IMG/VR virus record: IMGVR_UViG_3300033388_005222
Location: 1 to 44,720 of that record
DNA from: a virus
DNA: 44,720 nucleotides
Reading direction: 5' to 3' (one strand)
A program made the position numbers and the translations under genes. Below the pieces are notes generated by a model that was given only the letters and a program-made list of their open reading frames with translations, ran no database searches and was not told the DNA's origin. This document shows, piece after piece, positions 15,929 through 23,730 of the stretch (its first letter is position 1; each line of letters begins with the position of its first letter).

Positions 15929-16507
15929 CTAGAGGCCGCTACCGTCTATAGTATCGGTGCCTGAGATTGTGCCTACTGGTTTTTCAAGGTCGTAGCTTAT
16001 TTCTAGCGTATCAACATAACCCCGTGCTTCTGAGGTGTCAATATCATTTGCAGCGGCATTAAAAATTGCATCTATAGCAACCCGTGATTCAACACGGTGC
16101 ATGATGGTGGGGTCTAATTCGTTGTAGCCCTCAAAGGACGAGAAACCCAAGCCCGCAGCGTGTAGAGCCGCTTTAATCTTGGGTTTCTTAATCGAGGTGC
16201 GGATTTTTTCAATGTAGTATTGAGCTGAGGTGTTGGGGCGCTGGTCTCGACTCTCAACGACTATCCCTAACGTGAGCAAGCGGGGGCCTGCGATATTCGG
16301 CACTAACTCGGAGCCTGCGGGCTGTGTATCGTCGTAATCTTCCCGGTTTTCGTCAATCCCAAGACCTGCAACAACCGTGAGATTCAGCTTCACCCGGGCC
16401 TTGGCCTGAAAAACTTGGGCTGCGTTTTTAAACTGTGATGGCAGTCCTGTGGCGGATAAAATCCAAGCCTCGAAAGCATCGTGATAGGTCTCTAAATCAA
16501 GGCTCAT
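15929..16507 (-). CDS. Neck / tail terminator protein
   Basis: This 192-aa protein begins MSLDLETYHDAFEAWILSATGLP, as in the short neck or tail-terminator proteins that precede the sheath gene in Pam3- and KPP10-like phages. It probably caps the tube and sheath before joining to the head. The identification rests on position and general pattern; it is less sure than the sheath. It overlaps the upstream gene by 4 nt. Confidence 0.6.
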   Translation of the reverse strand: MSLDLETYHDAFEAWILSATGLPSQFKNAAQVFQAKARVKLNLTVVAGLGIDENREDYDDTQPAGSELVPNIAGPRLLTLGIVVESRDQRPNTSAQYYIEKIRTSIKKPKIKAALHAAGLGFSSFEGYNELDPTIMHRVESRVAIDAIFNAAANDIDTSEARGYVDTLEISYDLEKPVGTISGTDTIDGSGL

Positions 16508-16998
16508 GGTGTCTTGGCCTTGATTTCAAAATCTATGGAGCCCTTAAGCTGGCCGGTATCTATGAGGGGCTTAGAGGAGCCTTTACGGGCTATCGTCTCG
16601 GGGTGGTTTGGTGTGAAGACCCCGCCCTTGTTGATGCGTTGCACAAGAGAGCCTTTGACATAGACCCCGGTTAGCCTTAGAGCCTGGTCAACACTCATTT
16701 GGGCTACGAGTACTTCGCCCGCGCCTTTCTTGAGCACTTTAATTATCTTGCCTTTGGCTTCGTCAACGCCCACACGGATAAAAGAGCGCTCAGGCACACC
16801 TATGCCGTATTCATTAAGATAGCCAATCTCAGCATTAGTCAAAGCCCTTTCGCCTGTCTCGGTCGTGTCAAAGAGCCGGGGGGCGTCTTTTTGGAGTATG
16901 CCTACGGCCACTACTTTGCGCTTAAATTTGGACATTTCACGGGTAATCTTTTTCAGGCCCCTGTCTTTGTCCTTAATTTTTAGAGTGGTTTTGGCCAT
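16504..16998 (-). CDS. Head-tail joining / tail completion protein (virion morphogenesis-like)
   Basis: This 164-aa protein has a basic N-terminus (MAKTTLKIKDKDRGLKKI). Motifs NAEIGYLNEYGIGVPERSFIR and NHPETIARKGSSKPLIDTGQL are typical of gpS-like virion morphogenesis or HK97 gp10-like completion proteins, where the IDTG-Q-L end is highly conserved. The start at 16998 follows the upstream stop by one base; an extension to 17181 lies in the previous gene. Confidence 0.75.
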   Translation of the reverse strand: MAKTTLKIKDKDRGLKKITREMSKFKRKVVAVGILQKDAPRLFDTTETGERALTNAEIGYLNEYGIGVPERSFIRVGVDEAKGKIIKVLKKGAGEVLVAQMSVDQALRLTGVYVKGSLVQRINKGGVFTPNHPETIARKGSSKPLIDTGQLKGSIDFEIKAKTP

Positions 16999-16999
16999 C

Positions 17000-17290
17000 T
17001 TAGATAGTCCGCACCCCGAGACCCAGAGAGCTTTGGATAGTCTTAAGCTGCGCTGAATACGTTGTAGCGTCGGAGCCACATTTATCCATATCAAGCCGGG
17101 CCATTTCTCCCAAAGGATTAATAGCCAGAAGGTGGGCGGCCTGAAACCGAACGGCCATATCATACTTGACGCCATAGGCACTAGAGCTAATCATAAGCCG
17201 GGCGTCTGTGAGGCTAGCCTCTATTAGCGTGGACCCGGCAGCTTCAAACTCCGGGAAACGCTCCAAAAAGCTAGCCGCCGTGACTGCCAT
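17000..17290 (-). CDS. Head-tail adaptor (DUF4054-like)
   Basis: This 96-aa protein contains FLERFPEFEAAGSTLIEASLTDA near the N-terminus and a central RFQAAHLLAINPLG motif. This is the pattern of DUF4054 connector proteins that bind beneath the portal. It overlaps the upstream gene by one base. Confidence 0.75.
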   Translation of the reverse strand: MAVTAASFLERFPEFEAAGSTLIEASLTDARLMISSSAYGVKYDMAVRFQAAHLLAINPLGEMARLDMDKCGSDATTYSAQLKTIQSSLGLGVRTI

Positions 17291-17664
17291 TATTCGAGAC
17301 CTTCAACCCGGACTTCAATCGCGTTTTGCATTTTCGGGCGGGTTTCAGCTTCGTGCCAATCCAGCAGAAACTCCCGATTATCGGTTTTTTCCAAAATCAC
17401 CGTGGCTTTCTTGATGGTCAACGCGCAAAGCTCCTCAATAGTGAGGGCGGGGGCTTCGACATCTACGGGCTTTGCGGGGGCCTTTGCGGGGGCTACTGCC
17501 ACCACAGAGACGAAACCAAGCTTTTGCCAGCTCTTAAATGTAGGGTCTTCTTTGACGATTTCGAAGCTTTCGACGGGGATTTCGTTTCTGCCTGGCATAA
17601 GGCTTTCACCCGTGCAGAGGCCAAGAATGGATGCTTTTTTACTGTTGATTGTGACGGTTTTCAT
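17290..17664 (-). CDS. Hypothetical head-region protein (124 aa)
   Basis: Residues 1-45 look like a small beta domain (MKTVTINSKKASILGLCTGESLMPGRNEIP), followed by an Ala/Pro/Lys linker (residues about 55-70) and a helical C-terminus. It sits between major capsid and connector genes, after the capsid terminator. It may be a capsid-associated or connector protein; no family is named with confidence. Confidence 0.55.
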   Translation of the reverse strand: MKTVTINSKKASILGLCTGESLMPGRNEIPVESFEIVKEDPTFKSWQKLGFVSVVAVAPAKAPAKPVDVEAPALTIEELCALTIKKATVILEKTDNREFLLDWHEAETRPKMQNAIEVRVEGLE

Positions 17665-17690
17665 TGTGGAGTTTCCGGGGCTAGGGTGGT

Positions 17691-17723
17691 AAAAACCCCA
17701 CGGCCACCCTTTAACCGTGGGGT
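17691..17723 (-). terminator. Rho-independent terminator after major capsid gene
   Basis: On the minus strand an 8-bp perfect stem CCCCACGG / CCGTGGGG (17722-17715 and 17703-17696) with an 11-nt loop is followed by a T-run at 17695-17691. It lies 29 bp beyond the capsid stop. It would attenuate transcription into connector and tail genes and thus raise capsid mRNA relative to downstream genes. Confidence 0.85.
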
Positions 17724-17751
17724 CTCACTACTACGGGCTAGGCCTTTCGGC

Positions 17752-18711
17752 TTAGATACCGTCCTGATAGATAACGCCCAAAGGTCGGTAGACCACCGTA
17801 CCACCACAACGGGCATGGCAGGGGGTGACAAACGCAAGGCTCTTGGCTTGTGCAGGGAGCTGCTCAAAATCCTGCGGAATAATCAATTCCAGAATTTCGG
17901 GGCTCTTCTCATAGGCTACGGCCCGGGGGCCTGTGCCTGCGGCGTCGGCTGTGGCCAACTTGTACCAAGACTCAACCGCTGTAACGCTATCGGAGTTTGC
18001 CAAAAAGCTCTTGAGGATGGTTAAAGAGTTGTCCCCTGTAACCTGAGTTTGGGCGATGTGAGCCCGCTGCTTAGTAGGCAAGAGCAGAGTTGAGGGCATA
18101 TGCACGCCCTTGGTCGTCTCAACCATACTAGAGGCCATATTGTGCATATCCTCTAAAATCAGCATACCAATCTTGTTTGCAGTAGCCCCGGAACGAATCC
18201 AAGTCGTAGCCGTTCCATCGTTTTTAGCCGTCAAAATAGTGACGTTGGGGTGGGTCAAGAGGCCCGGAAGCTTGGTAGCTTTGTCCCCCACGGCGGCGAT
18301 ATCATCAATTTTACGCTCCACAAATTTGCGGGCCGCCCGGGCTTTCTTGCCGGGCAAATCCACACCACTCATAGCGGAGCGCCGGAGGTCTTGCAGCGAA
18401 AGCGAATAGCTGACGCCAATACCCTCAATAGTACCTGTGATTTTTTCGCCCTTCACTTCAACATTGGGCAAATCGTCGGCATAATTGGCGATAAGCTTCG
18501 CCATACCTACATCTGAGTACTCCATATAGGCGTGGGATTCGGCCCCTGTGTCGATGCTGGTATCTGTGGGGATAAGCATACGGGCCTTGAGAGTGGGAAA
18601 CAAAAGGTCATAGGTCTTTGACCGGAGGGCCTCAAGCTTATCGCCTAAAATCGACGTATAAGCCGCATCCAGCCGAAGACCGATAGTTGCGAGCATTGCC
18701 ATCAAATTCAT
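17752..18711 (-). CDS. Major capsid protein (DUF2184 family)
   Basis: This is a 319-aa protein. The N-terminal region SILGDKLEALRSKTYDLLFPTLKARMLIP, then GIGVSYSLSLQDLRRSAMSG and LPGKKARAARKFVERKIDD, matches the HK97-fold DUF2184 capsid proteins. Its partners in this phage (DUF2213 protease, DUF1073 portal) belong to the same module. It is followed by a strong terminator. An alternative start at the internal Met4 or Met6 cannot be excluded. Confidence 0.85.
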   Translation of the reverse strand: MNLMAMLATIGLRLDAAYTSILGDKLEALRSKTYDLLFPTLKARMLIPTDTSIDTGAESHAYMEYSDVGMAKLIANYADDLPNVEVKGEKITGTIEGIGVSYSLSLQDLRRSAMSGVDLPGKKARAARKFVERKIDDIAAVGDKATKLPGLLTHPNVTILTAKNDGTATTWIRSGATANKIGMLILEDMHNMASSMVETTKGVHMPSTLLLPTKQRAHIAQTQVTGDNSLTILKSFLANSDSVTAVESWYKLATADAAGTGPRAVAYEKSPEILELIIPQDFEQLPAQAKSLAFVTPCHARCGGTVVYRPLGVIYQDGI

Positions 18712-18755
18712 AATATTTTCTATCCTGTTTTAAGGTTTTTGGTTAGCCTTCGGGC

Positions 18756-19571
18756 TTATCCAACAAAGTCCATTTCGACTTCTGCGATATTTTCGGCGGC
18801 AATCTTACGGCCTGTGAATTTACAGCCTGGGATTGCAACAGCGTCGGAAGTGTCGGCGTCGGTGCGAATGGCTCCCAGCTCCTCAGTACCTGCGGCCACA
18901 AAACGAGCGAAAACCGAAGCGAAAGCAGCAACACTTCCAACTTGGCCGGATTCAACTTCCACCCACATACGACCCTTACGGGCCACGGGCACCATGTTGC
19001 CGGAGTTATAGCCCGCATAAGGGGCAGTTTCCCGGGTCTGGCGGCTCATATCAGCCCGAACAAAGCCTGCGGGGGCGCCTGTGACTTCGCCTGTAGCGAT
19101 AGGCAGACGCACACCCACTTGACCTGCGGCATCAATATCAACGCCGGTATCATTCACAACGAACTTGCCGAAACCGAGGGCTTCTTCTTGCGCCACCAGG
19201 GCTGTCAGAGTCAGCACGCCATTCGCCGGATTTGTGATACTGATAGTGAAGCCGTTGTCGTGGTCGGTGGATTCGATAGTAAGAGTATCGGTCAAATCGT
19301 CAACAACTTCGACGGTTGCGGAGCCTGCATCAATGAGGGCCTTAAGGCCCGCGCTGATTTCGGCTTTTGTGGCGCTGCCATCTGAGGTGTAGGGGTACGC
19401 CGTGCCATCAATCGTGATTGTGAAGATTTCAGAGTTATACTCCGTGGTAACCACGACTTGCTCTTTTTGGCGCGTAGCAGAGACCCGAGAGATACACTCA
19501 AGGCCTGCATTATCGGAGGCCATGCCAGAGACTGCGATGGGTGCGTTTTCATTTACTGATAATTGGGGCAT
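18756..19571 (-). CDS. Capsid cement / decoration protein with inserted beta domain
   Basis: This 271-aa protein starts at ATG 19571 (MPQLSVNENAP), with an AGGAT site about 9 bases upstream; an extension to 19637 enters the protease gene. The ends (RGMASDNAG-type start and the C-terminal FTGRKIAAENIAEVEMDFVG) fit the structural cement proteins encoded between protease and capsid genes in this phage group. Residues about 47-127 form a separate domain with a T-I-x-IDGT-x-Y-x-Y core similar to the insertion in the sheath protein. The protein is probably on the outside of the head. Confidence 0.7.
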   Translation of the reverse strand: MPQLSVNENAPIAVSGMASDNAGLECISRVSATRQKEQVVVTTEYNSEIFTITIDGTAYPYTSDGSATKAEISAGLKALIDAGSATVEVVDDLTDTLTIESTDHDNGFTISITNPANGVLTLTALVAQEEALGFGKFVVNDTGVDIDAAGQVGVRLPIATGEVTGAPAGFVRADMSRQTRETAPYAGYNSGNMVPVARKGRMWVEVESGQVGSVAAFASVFARFVAAGTEELGAIRTDADTSDAVAIPGCKFTGRKIAAENIAEVEMDFVG

Positions 19572-19612
19572 TTTCTTAAAATCCTGTTTTAGAGTTTGAG
19601 GGAGTGGCGGCC

Positions 19613-20746
19613 TTACGCTGCGGGTTTGGTCTCCCACGCTTCAGCGTTGCGCTTAATCATCTTGGCCCGGGCATCCTCACTATCGAGGCGAGTGCCACCG
19701 GCTGCGGCTGCGGCTGCCTGAGAAGCTGCAAGGGAGGCGTCGGTTTTCTGGGTAGCCCCATCACAGATGGCGTCAAAGCGGCCTTGAATGTAGCCCTCCG
19801 ACTTGTCCGCAAGGTCCGCATCTTTCGAATCGTTGCGGATAACCTGAGACATAATTTCAAGGCTGGCCCCCTCGATTTTGGTGTCTTTGGGTAGTGCGGC
19901 CTTGGCAGACTCAACCAGCTTGATACGAGCTGCAACCTTCGAATCGATGCGGGTTTCGTCAGTGGCTTCGGCCAAATCTTTCTTGGCTTTCTCAAGCTGA
20001 GGCGTCATAGCATCAACACGACCTTTCAGGGTGTCCCGCTCCGCTTCAATCACGGAAAGGGCCGAATCCGCCCGGACCTTGTTTTGCTCAATAGCTTCGG
20101 CCACGTTGGCCTCAACGTCGAATGTAATGCCATCAATTTTGATTTTCATCTTTTCACCTTGGCCTTTATCGGCCCGTATTTCGGGTATGACTTCGGACCC
20201 GTTAGAATCTAGTCTAAGTGCGACTTCAGAGCCCGCCCTATTCCAATCCTTGGGGCCTAGTGCAACGTGATTATAAATTATGTCGGTCTGGATTTGGTCA
20301 TAAGGGCCAAAAGTCTCATGTACACCGGGGGTGGCATCTACCCGGCAAGTATAGCCGGGGGAAATCTCGACCAAACTTCCGGCGTCGATTTGGGCTATGG
20401 TGTTGGGGTCTGTTACAGTCACAAAGCCATCCAGCCGGGTTTTGTTGCCCCCGCTTTCGTCTGCGATGAAGCCCACGCCGAACTCTTTAGCATTCGAAGG
20501 GCCCACAAGCACCTTGCGGCCCATCACCGATGGATGGTCTACAGTTAAGAGAGCCCCCCGTAGTGTAGCTATAGAGTCGGTTTTAAAAAGCTCTTTTTTG
20601 GTGCGTAGCTCTCGAATAACGCCACCTTCTGGCGTGGTGTACTTCAAAATGCCCTCAGCCCCAAAAGTCGCAGGGACACGCAAAAAACCCGCGCTGGTCT
20701 TTGTGGCTTTACCCATTCGAGAAAAATCAAACCTGGTAACTCGCAT
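19613..20746 (-). CDS. Prohead protease fused to scaffold (DUF2213 family)
   Basis: This 377-aa protein would process the capsid during assembly. The N-terminal ~190 residues carry the DUF2213 pattern (GFLRVPATFGAEGILKY, RGALLTVDHPSVMG, DGFVTVTDP, VEISPGYTC). Residues about 200-300 form a charged coiled-coil-rich scaffold region and the C-terminus is Ala-rich and basic. The likely catalytic histidine is in the VDHP motif, by family analogy. It is the first gene downstream of the 20.75-21.07 kb regulatory gap, in which I see no convincing minus-strand promoter. Confidence 0.8.
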   Translation of the reverse strand: MRVTRFDFSRMGKATKTSAGFLRVPATFGAEGILKYTTPEGGVIRELRTKKELFKTDSIATLRGALLTVDHPSVMGRKVLVGPSNAKEFGVGFIADESGGNKTRLDGFVTVTDPNTIAQIDAGSLVEISPGYTCRVDATPGVHETFGPYDQIQTDIIYNHVALGPKDWNRAGSEVALRLDSNGSEVIPEIRADKGQGEKMKIKIDGITFDVEANVAEAIEQNKVRADSALSVIEAERDTLKGRVDAMTPQLEKAKKDLAEATDETRIDSKVAARIKLVESAKAALPKDTKIEGASLEIMSQVIRNDSKDADLADKSEGYIQGRFDAICDGATQKTDASLAASQAAAAAAGGTRLDSEDARAKMIKRNAEAWETKPAA

Positions 20747-20784
20747 ATCAAGACCCTAGCAAAGATTTTGTGTAAAGCAAGCCT

Positions 20785-20865
20785 AAAAGTACTTTTTATT
20801 TTAGAAAGGTCTCTTTTCCCTTGCTTATAAATATACGTTGTGTTTATACTTGGGTTTATAAGCAA
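20785..20865 (+). promoter_or_regulatory. Diverged copy of the phage promoter/operator unit with 11-bp inverted repeat
   Basis: AAAAGTACTTTT (20785-20796) is followed 25 bases later by TTGCTT (20821-20826), an 18-base spacer containing ATAAATATAC, and TATACT (20845-20850). The segment 20821-20865 is bounded by a perfect inverted repeat, TTGCTTATAAA and TTTATAAGCAA, separated by 23 bases. The unit is a partial duplicate of 20960-21023, sharing the flank GCCTAAAAGTACTTTT. Downstream, AAGGGG and an ATG at 20888 open a five-codon frame only, perhaps the stub of a lost gene. Minus-strand activity toward the protease gene is possible but unclear. Confidence 0.55.
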
Positions 20866-20959
20866 ACTTCAACCTAAGGGGCCTGCTATGCATATTCTTA
20901 AATAATTACACGCTGTAAACCTCGCCTGATACCCACCCCCTAAAAATCAGCTTAAGCCT

Positions 20960-21023
20960 AAAAGTACTTTTATTTTAAAAAGGGGGTTTTAGGGGTTGTG
21001 TATAAATATACAAGGTGTATATT
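20960..21023 (+). promoter_or_regulatory. Conserved phage promoter P1 (upstream of 21066 gene)
   Basis: The perfect 12-bp palindrome AAAAGTACTTTT (20960-20971) is followed by TTGTGT (20996-21001), a 16-base spacer carrying GTATAAATATAC across its left edge, and TATATT (21018-21023). The same arrangement recurs at 30463, 32133, 34163 and 43661. It directs transcription of the single plus-strand gene at 21066. Confidence 0.8.
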
Positions 21024-21065
21024 AAGAACATAGACAAAGCGGCAACGCACAACAAAGGAAAGACG

Positions 21066-21341
21066 ATGACAACGACAATCAAAATCAGCAAATCAGAACT
21101 ACAGGCAGCGATGAACAGCGCGAGCAAATGCGGATTCATGCAGGCAGAGGGGCATGCGATCTCGTTATCCCATGTGGGGAATATTGCGACTACCGAGCAG
21201 GGCGCAACGGATATGAGTCAATACGCCGTCGAGCTGATGAATCTCGAAAATCGCGCAGAGCCTGAACTATCGGCGATGGATTTTGGGGTTATTTCAGAAA
21301 ATGCAGAGGATTGCGGCTTTGATATTGAGTGGGTAGCGTAA
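21066..21341 (+). CDS. Moron-like gene inside late operon, unknown function
   Basis: This 91-aa acidic protein begins MTTTIKISKSELQAAMN; no family is recognised. AAAGGA lies 6 bases before the ATG. It is the only plus-strand gene in the 24-kb minus-strand virion block, with its own promoter (20996-21023) and a hairpin just after it. Its alanine codons are mostly GCG/GCA, whereas neighbours strongly prefer GCC. It holds the only GATC I found in the window (21158-21161). These point to recent acquisition. Candidate roles are host takeover, superinfection exclusion or anti-defence; none can be shown from sequence. Confidence 0.7.
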   Translation: MTTTIKISKSELQAAMNSASKCGFMQAEGHAISLSHVGNIATTEQGATDMSQYAVELMNLENRAEPELSAMDFGVISENAEDCGFDIEWVA

Positions 21342-21354
21342 ATAGCTCAGCCCG

Positions 21355-21378
21355 AGGGCCCGGCTTCGGTCGGGCCCT
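21355..21378. terminator. GC-rich hairpin with UUCG loop, probable terminator
   Basis: AGGGCCCG (21355-21362) pairs with CGGGCCCT (21371-21378), and an inner C-G pair closes a TTCG tetraloop. It lies 14 bases after the stop of the 21066 gene and overlaps the stop codon of the convergent minor head gene. No T-run follows on either strand, so termination may be weak or factor-assisted. Confidence 0.6.
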
Positions 21379-22369
21379 AATTCAGCACGCTGCTAGCAGC
21401 CTCTAGCCATCCTGCGGGCATCACGGGGATGGCATTACACCGACATTGATAATCCCCACCAGGGTGGGCATATCTTACGCCTCCCTTTCCAAACGCTACC
21501 GCCGGGGGGTCGCTCCACTTTTGCGTAGTGCCATCTAGCTCTTGATGCGTGGGTCTAACACGCTCGTCTTTGGATGAATCCCAGATATACTCATCAATCC
21601 CCGCATTTACTTGCCTCAGCTCTGTTAGCTCACCTTGCAGCTTGCCAACTTGGTCCCGTGCTATCAGAGCCGCGCGGCTCTTAGACAGGCCAAAGCTTGC
21701 CCGCAAATTCTTAGCTATGGTCTCGTTTCTGAGGCCACCCCGCAGGCCCTCTAAAATCTGAGCCTCTGCCCTGTCGAGGGCTTGGGCCCGTACTGACTTT
21801 ATGAGAGAGGCATTTTGACGTACAAACGCATCTGAGACGGGCCCTAAATAGGCCTCTTGGGATAGCAGAGGCAGCCCGGCAACGCCTACGCCTTCGGATA
21901 CGCCTGCAAGGCTAGAGCCCTGCACACCTAGCATAGAAGCAAATTGGGCGGAGGTCTGCTTTTTATGGGACGTATTGACACCCTCCCACACCGAAGCCGC
22001 AAGAGTTTCGGCTGTTACAGTGGGGCCGGGGGGTGTTAGCGTGGCACGGGTCGTCGTGGTACTAACAGCCGTGGGGCCTGAGCCTGCCCACTCCGCCGTT
22101 GTACCCTCAAGGTCCTCGAAAGTGGCGTGCAGGAAGTCCAAAGAGCTATCCCGCCTTATCCCACGCTCATCCTGGTAGGCCTCTATGAGAGCAGCCCCGC
22201 CGGTTTTCCACTCAGATAAAACCTGAGCTTGCACCGTGGCTAACATACGCATAAGGGCCCGATGGTATTTGAGCCTTTCAGCGTTGGGCCATAAAATGGC
22301 CTTCGTGGCTTGCCGGGGCTTGCGTCTTGCCCCGGTAAAAGCCCGGCGTATTTGGGCCTCTGAGGGCAT
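21377..22369 (-). CDS. Minor head / head morphogenesis protein (Mu gpF / SPP1 gp7-like)
   Basis: This is a 330-aa protein. The C-terminal half carries the Phage_Mu_F signature: SRAALIARDQVGKLQGEL, then IWDSSKDERVRPTHQELDGT, and HPGGDYQCRCNAIPV, with the paired cysteines of the CRC motif. A few copies normally sit inside the head near the portal. The stop codon TAG lies within the hairpin that ends the opposing gene. It starts at the portal stop with a one-base overlap. Confidence 0.85.
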   Translation of the reverse strand: MPSEAQIRRAFTGARRKPRQATKAILWPNAERLKYHRALMRMLATVQAQVLSEWKTGGAALIEAYQDERGIRRDSSLDFLHATFEDLEGTTAEWAGSGPTAVSTTTTRATLTPPGPTVTAETLAASVWEGVNTSHKKQTSAQFASMLGVQGSSLAGVSEGVGVAGLPLLSQEAYLGPVSDAFVRQNASLIKSVRAQALDRAEAQILEGLRGGLRNETIAKNLRASFGLSKSRAALIARDQVGKLQGELTELRQVNAGIDEYIWDSSKDERVRPTHQELDGTTQKWSDPPAVAFGKGGVRYAHPGGDYQCRCNAIPVMPAGWLEAASSVLN

Positions 22370-23730
22370 TAGGTAGCGTCGGGCTCAGGTTCGGGGTCAT
22401 CTGTGAGCTTACTCGCGGCGGCGTCTGCGGCCAAGATTTCGGCCCGGGCCTCAACGTCAATCGAGGTATGCGCCGAAAATTCCCCATTACCATAGCGGCT
22501 TAGTGCTACTTCCTCTGGCAAAAGTACCTGTGCAGTTATATAGGCCACGTCCTTATCTGCTGTGAGTTTTTCGATTTCGGCTTGTTCTTTTTCGCTGGTG
22601 TTACGTATTTTGGGCCAGACTACCGAAAAATCTTCGAGGTCTACCCGGGTGTCTTTGGCAATGCTCACCAGATATGCCATACGTTGCACTATGGGGGTGA
22701 AAACGTCATCTTGGTAGGTTTGGGCCTCGCCATCCCACAAATCCAAATCGCTGGCACCTGTGGCGTTCATGCCCGCAGGGCTTTGGCCCATGAGCTTGGT
22801 AACGGGCATACGAGCTGCGGCGGCTAGCCTAAGCATGAATTTATCCAGCACCCCTGGAACGCCTGAGAAGTTATAAGCCTTCCGCTCAAAATCCTCGTTT
22901 TCGGCGTCTACCATGATGGCCCGGCTCACACTCCGGGTTGAATCCATAATCTCCATACGGGTTTGGAGTAAAGTCGAATCCCCAGAGGCCAGTATTTCAG
23001 CCAAATCCTGAATCTTAAAAACACCCTGCGCGGCGTCCGTCATCAGGTGGGCTGTGGCTTGCCACCCGCTTGCAAACTGCACTAAAACATCATGCACCTT
23101 GTGCAATACGCTATCATCCCACCCGCCATTAGCTTTCTTCTGCACCTTCGTGGTACGGGCGCCACCTAGGACCAGCACGCGGGAGCTGTGGATTTTTAAG
23201 CCTATACCCTCTAGGGCTTGTATCTCGTAGGTCTGGACCTTACCAAAGCCCTCTAGGGCCGGGTCTGTTTGGTAGGTGTAGGGCCGGATTTCTTGCTTTG
23301 TGAGCACCGTAAGGAATTTAATGCTTCTGATTTGGGCTTCGTTCACAGGCTCTGAAACGTCCTGCCCGTCATCTATGCCGATATAGAGCACAGCGCCCCC
23401 CAAAACACGGCCCCAAATCGCGGCCTCAAGAGCAGCCCCCTTTAGCCCCAGAGCCTTTAAGGCCTTTTCAATCTTCTGTGCGGCTTCGGTATCTTCAGAG
23501 TCATCTGGCTGGATTTCGGCCCATTTGCGGCTTGCGGATTCGGGCAAGGCTTCACAGATACGGGCGGCTATATCATCCCCCATGTACATGTATTCGAGGG
23601 CCTGTGGTGTGAGTCGGGCCGTATTCTGGAATTGTGTCTGCATAAGCTTATCACGGGCATATGAGCCCAAGCCCGTGGCAAAATTTACAAATGAATCAAA
23701 CCTTGCACCAACGATTTCTTTTAATCTCAT
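22369..23730 (-). CDS. Portal protein (DUF1073 family)
   Basis: This is a 453-aa protein. N-terminal YARDKLMQTQF, then LTPQALEYMYMGDDIAARICEALPESASRKW, and central AGMNATGASDLDLWDGEAQTYQDD match DUF1073 portals. It would form the dodecameric ring at the packaging vertex. The gene order TerS, TerL, portal, minor head, protease, cement, capsid is canonical. It overlaps TerL by 4 nt. Confidence 0.85.
   Translation of the reverse strand: MRLKEIVGARFDSFVNFATGLGSYARDKLMQTQFQNTARLTPQALEYMYMGDDIAARICEALPESASRKWAEIQPDDSEDTEAAQKIEKALKALGLKGAALEAAIWGRVLGGAVLYIGIDDGQDVSEPVNEAQIRSIKFLTVLTKQEIRPYTYQTDPALEGFGKVQTYEIQALEGIGLKIHSSRVLVLGGARTTKVQKKANGGWDDSVLHKVHDVLVQFASGWQATAHLMTDAAQGVFKIQDLAEILASGDSTLLQTRMEIMDSTRSVSRAIMVDAENEDFERKAYNFSGVPGVLDKFMLRLAAAARMPVTKLMGQSPAGMNATGASDLDLWDGEAQTYQDDVFTPIVQRMAYLVSIAKDTRVDLEDFSVVWPKIRNTSEKEQAEIEKLTADKDVAYITAQVLLPEEVALSRYGNGEFSAHTSIDVEARAEILAADAAASKLTDDPEPEPDAT

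Noticed and set aside
16998-17181. N-terminal extension of the head-tail joining protein
   Set aside because: The extension is hydrophobic and Trp-rich and comes from antisense-phase reading of the DUF4054 gene. The internal ATG directly follows the upstream stop.
18740-18760. Small UUCG hairpin before the capsid gene
   Set aside because: Only a 4-bp stem and no T-run; it overlaps the end of the cement gene and is probably chance.
22369-23730. DUF1073 gene as an anti-CBASS (Acb1) nuclease
   Set aside because: The family name overlaps with Acb1 in some databases, but length, gene order and motifs fit a portal protein. I saw no paired H-x-T/S motifs.
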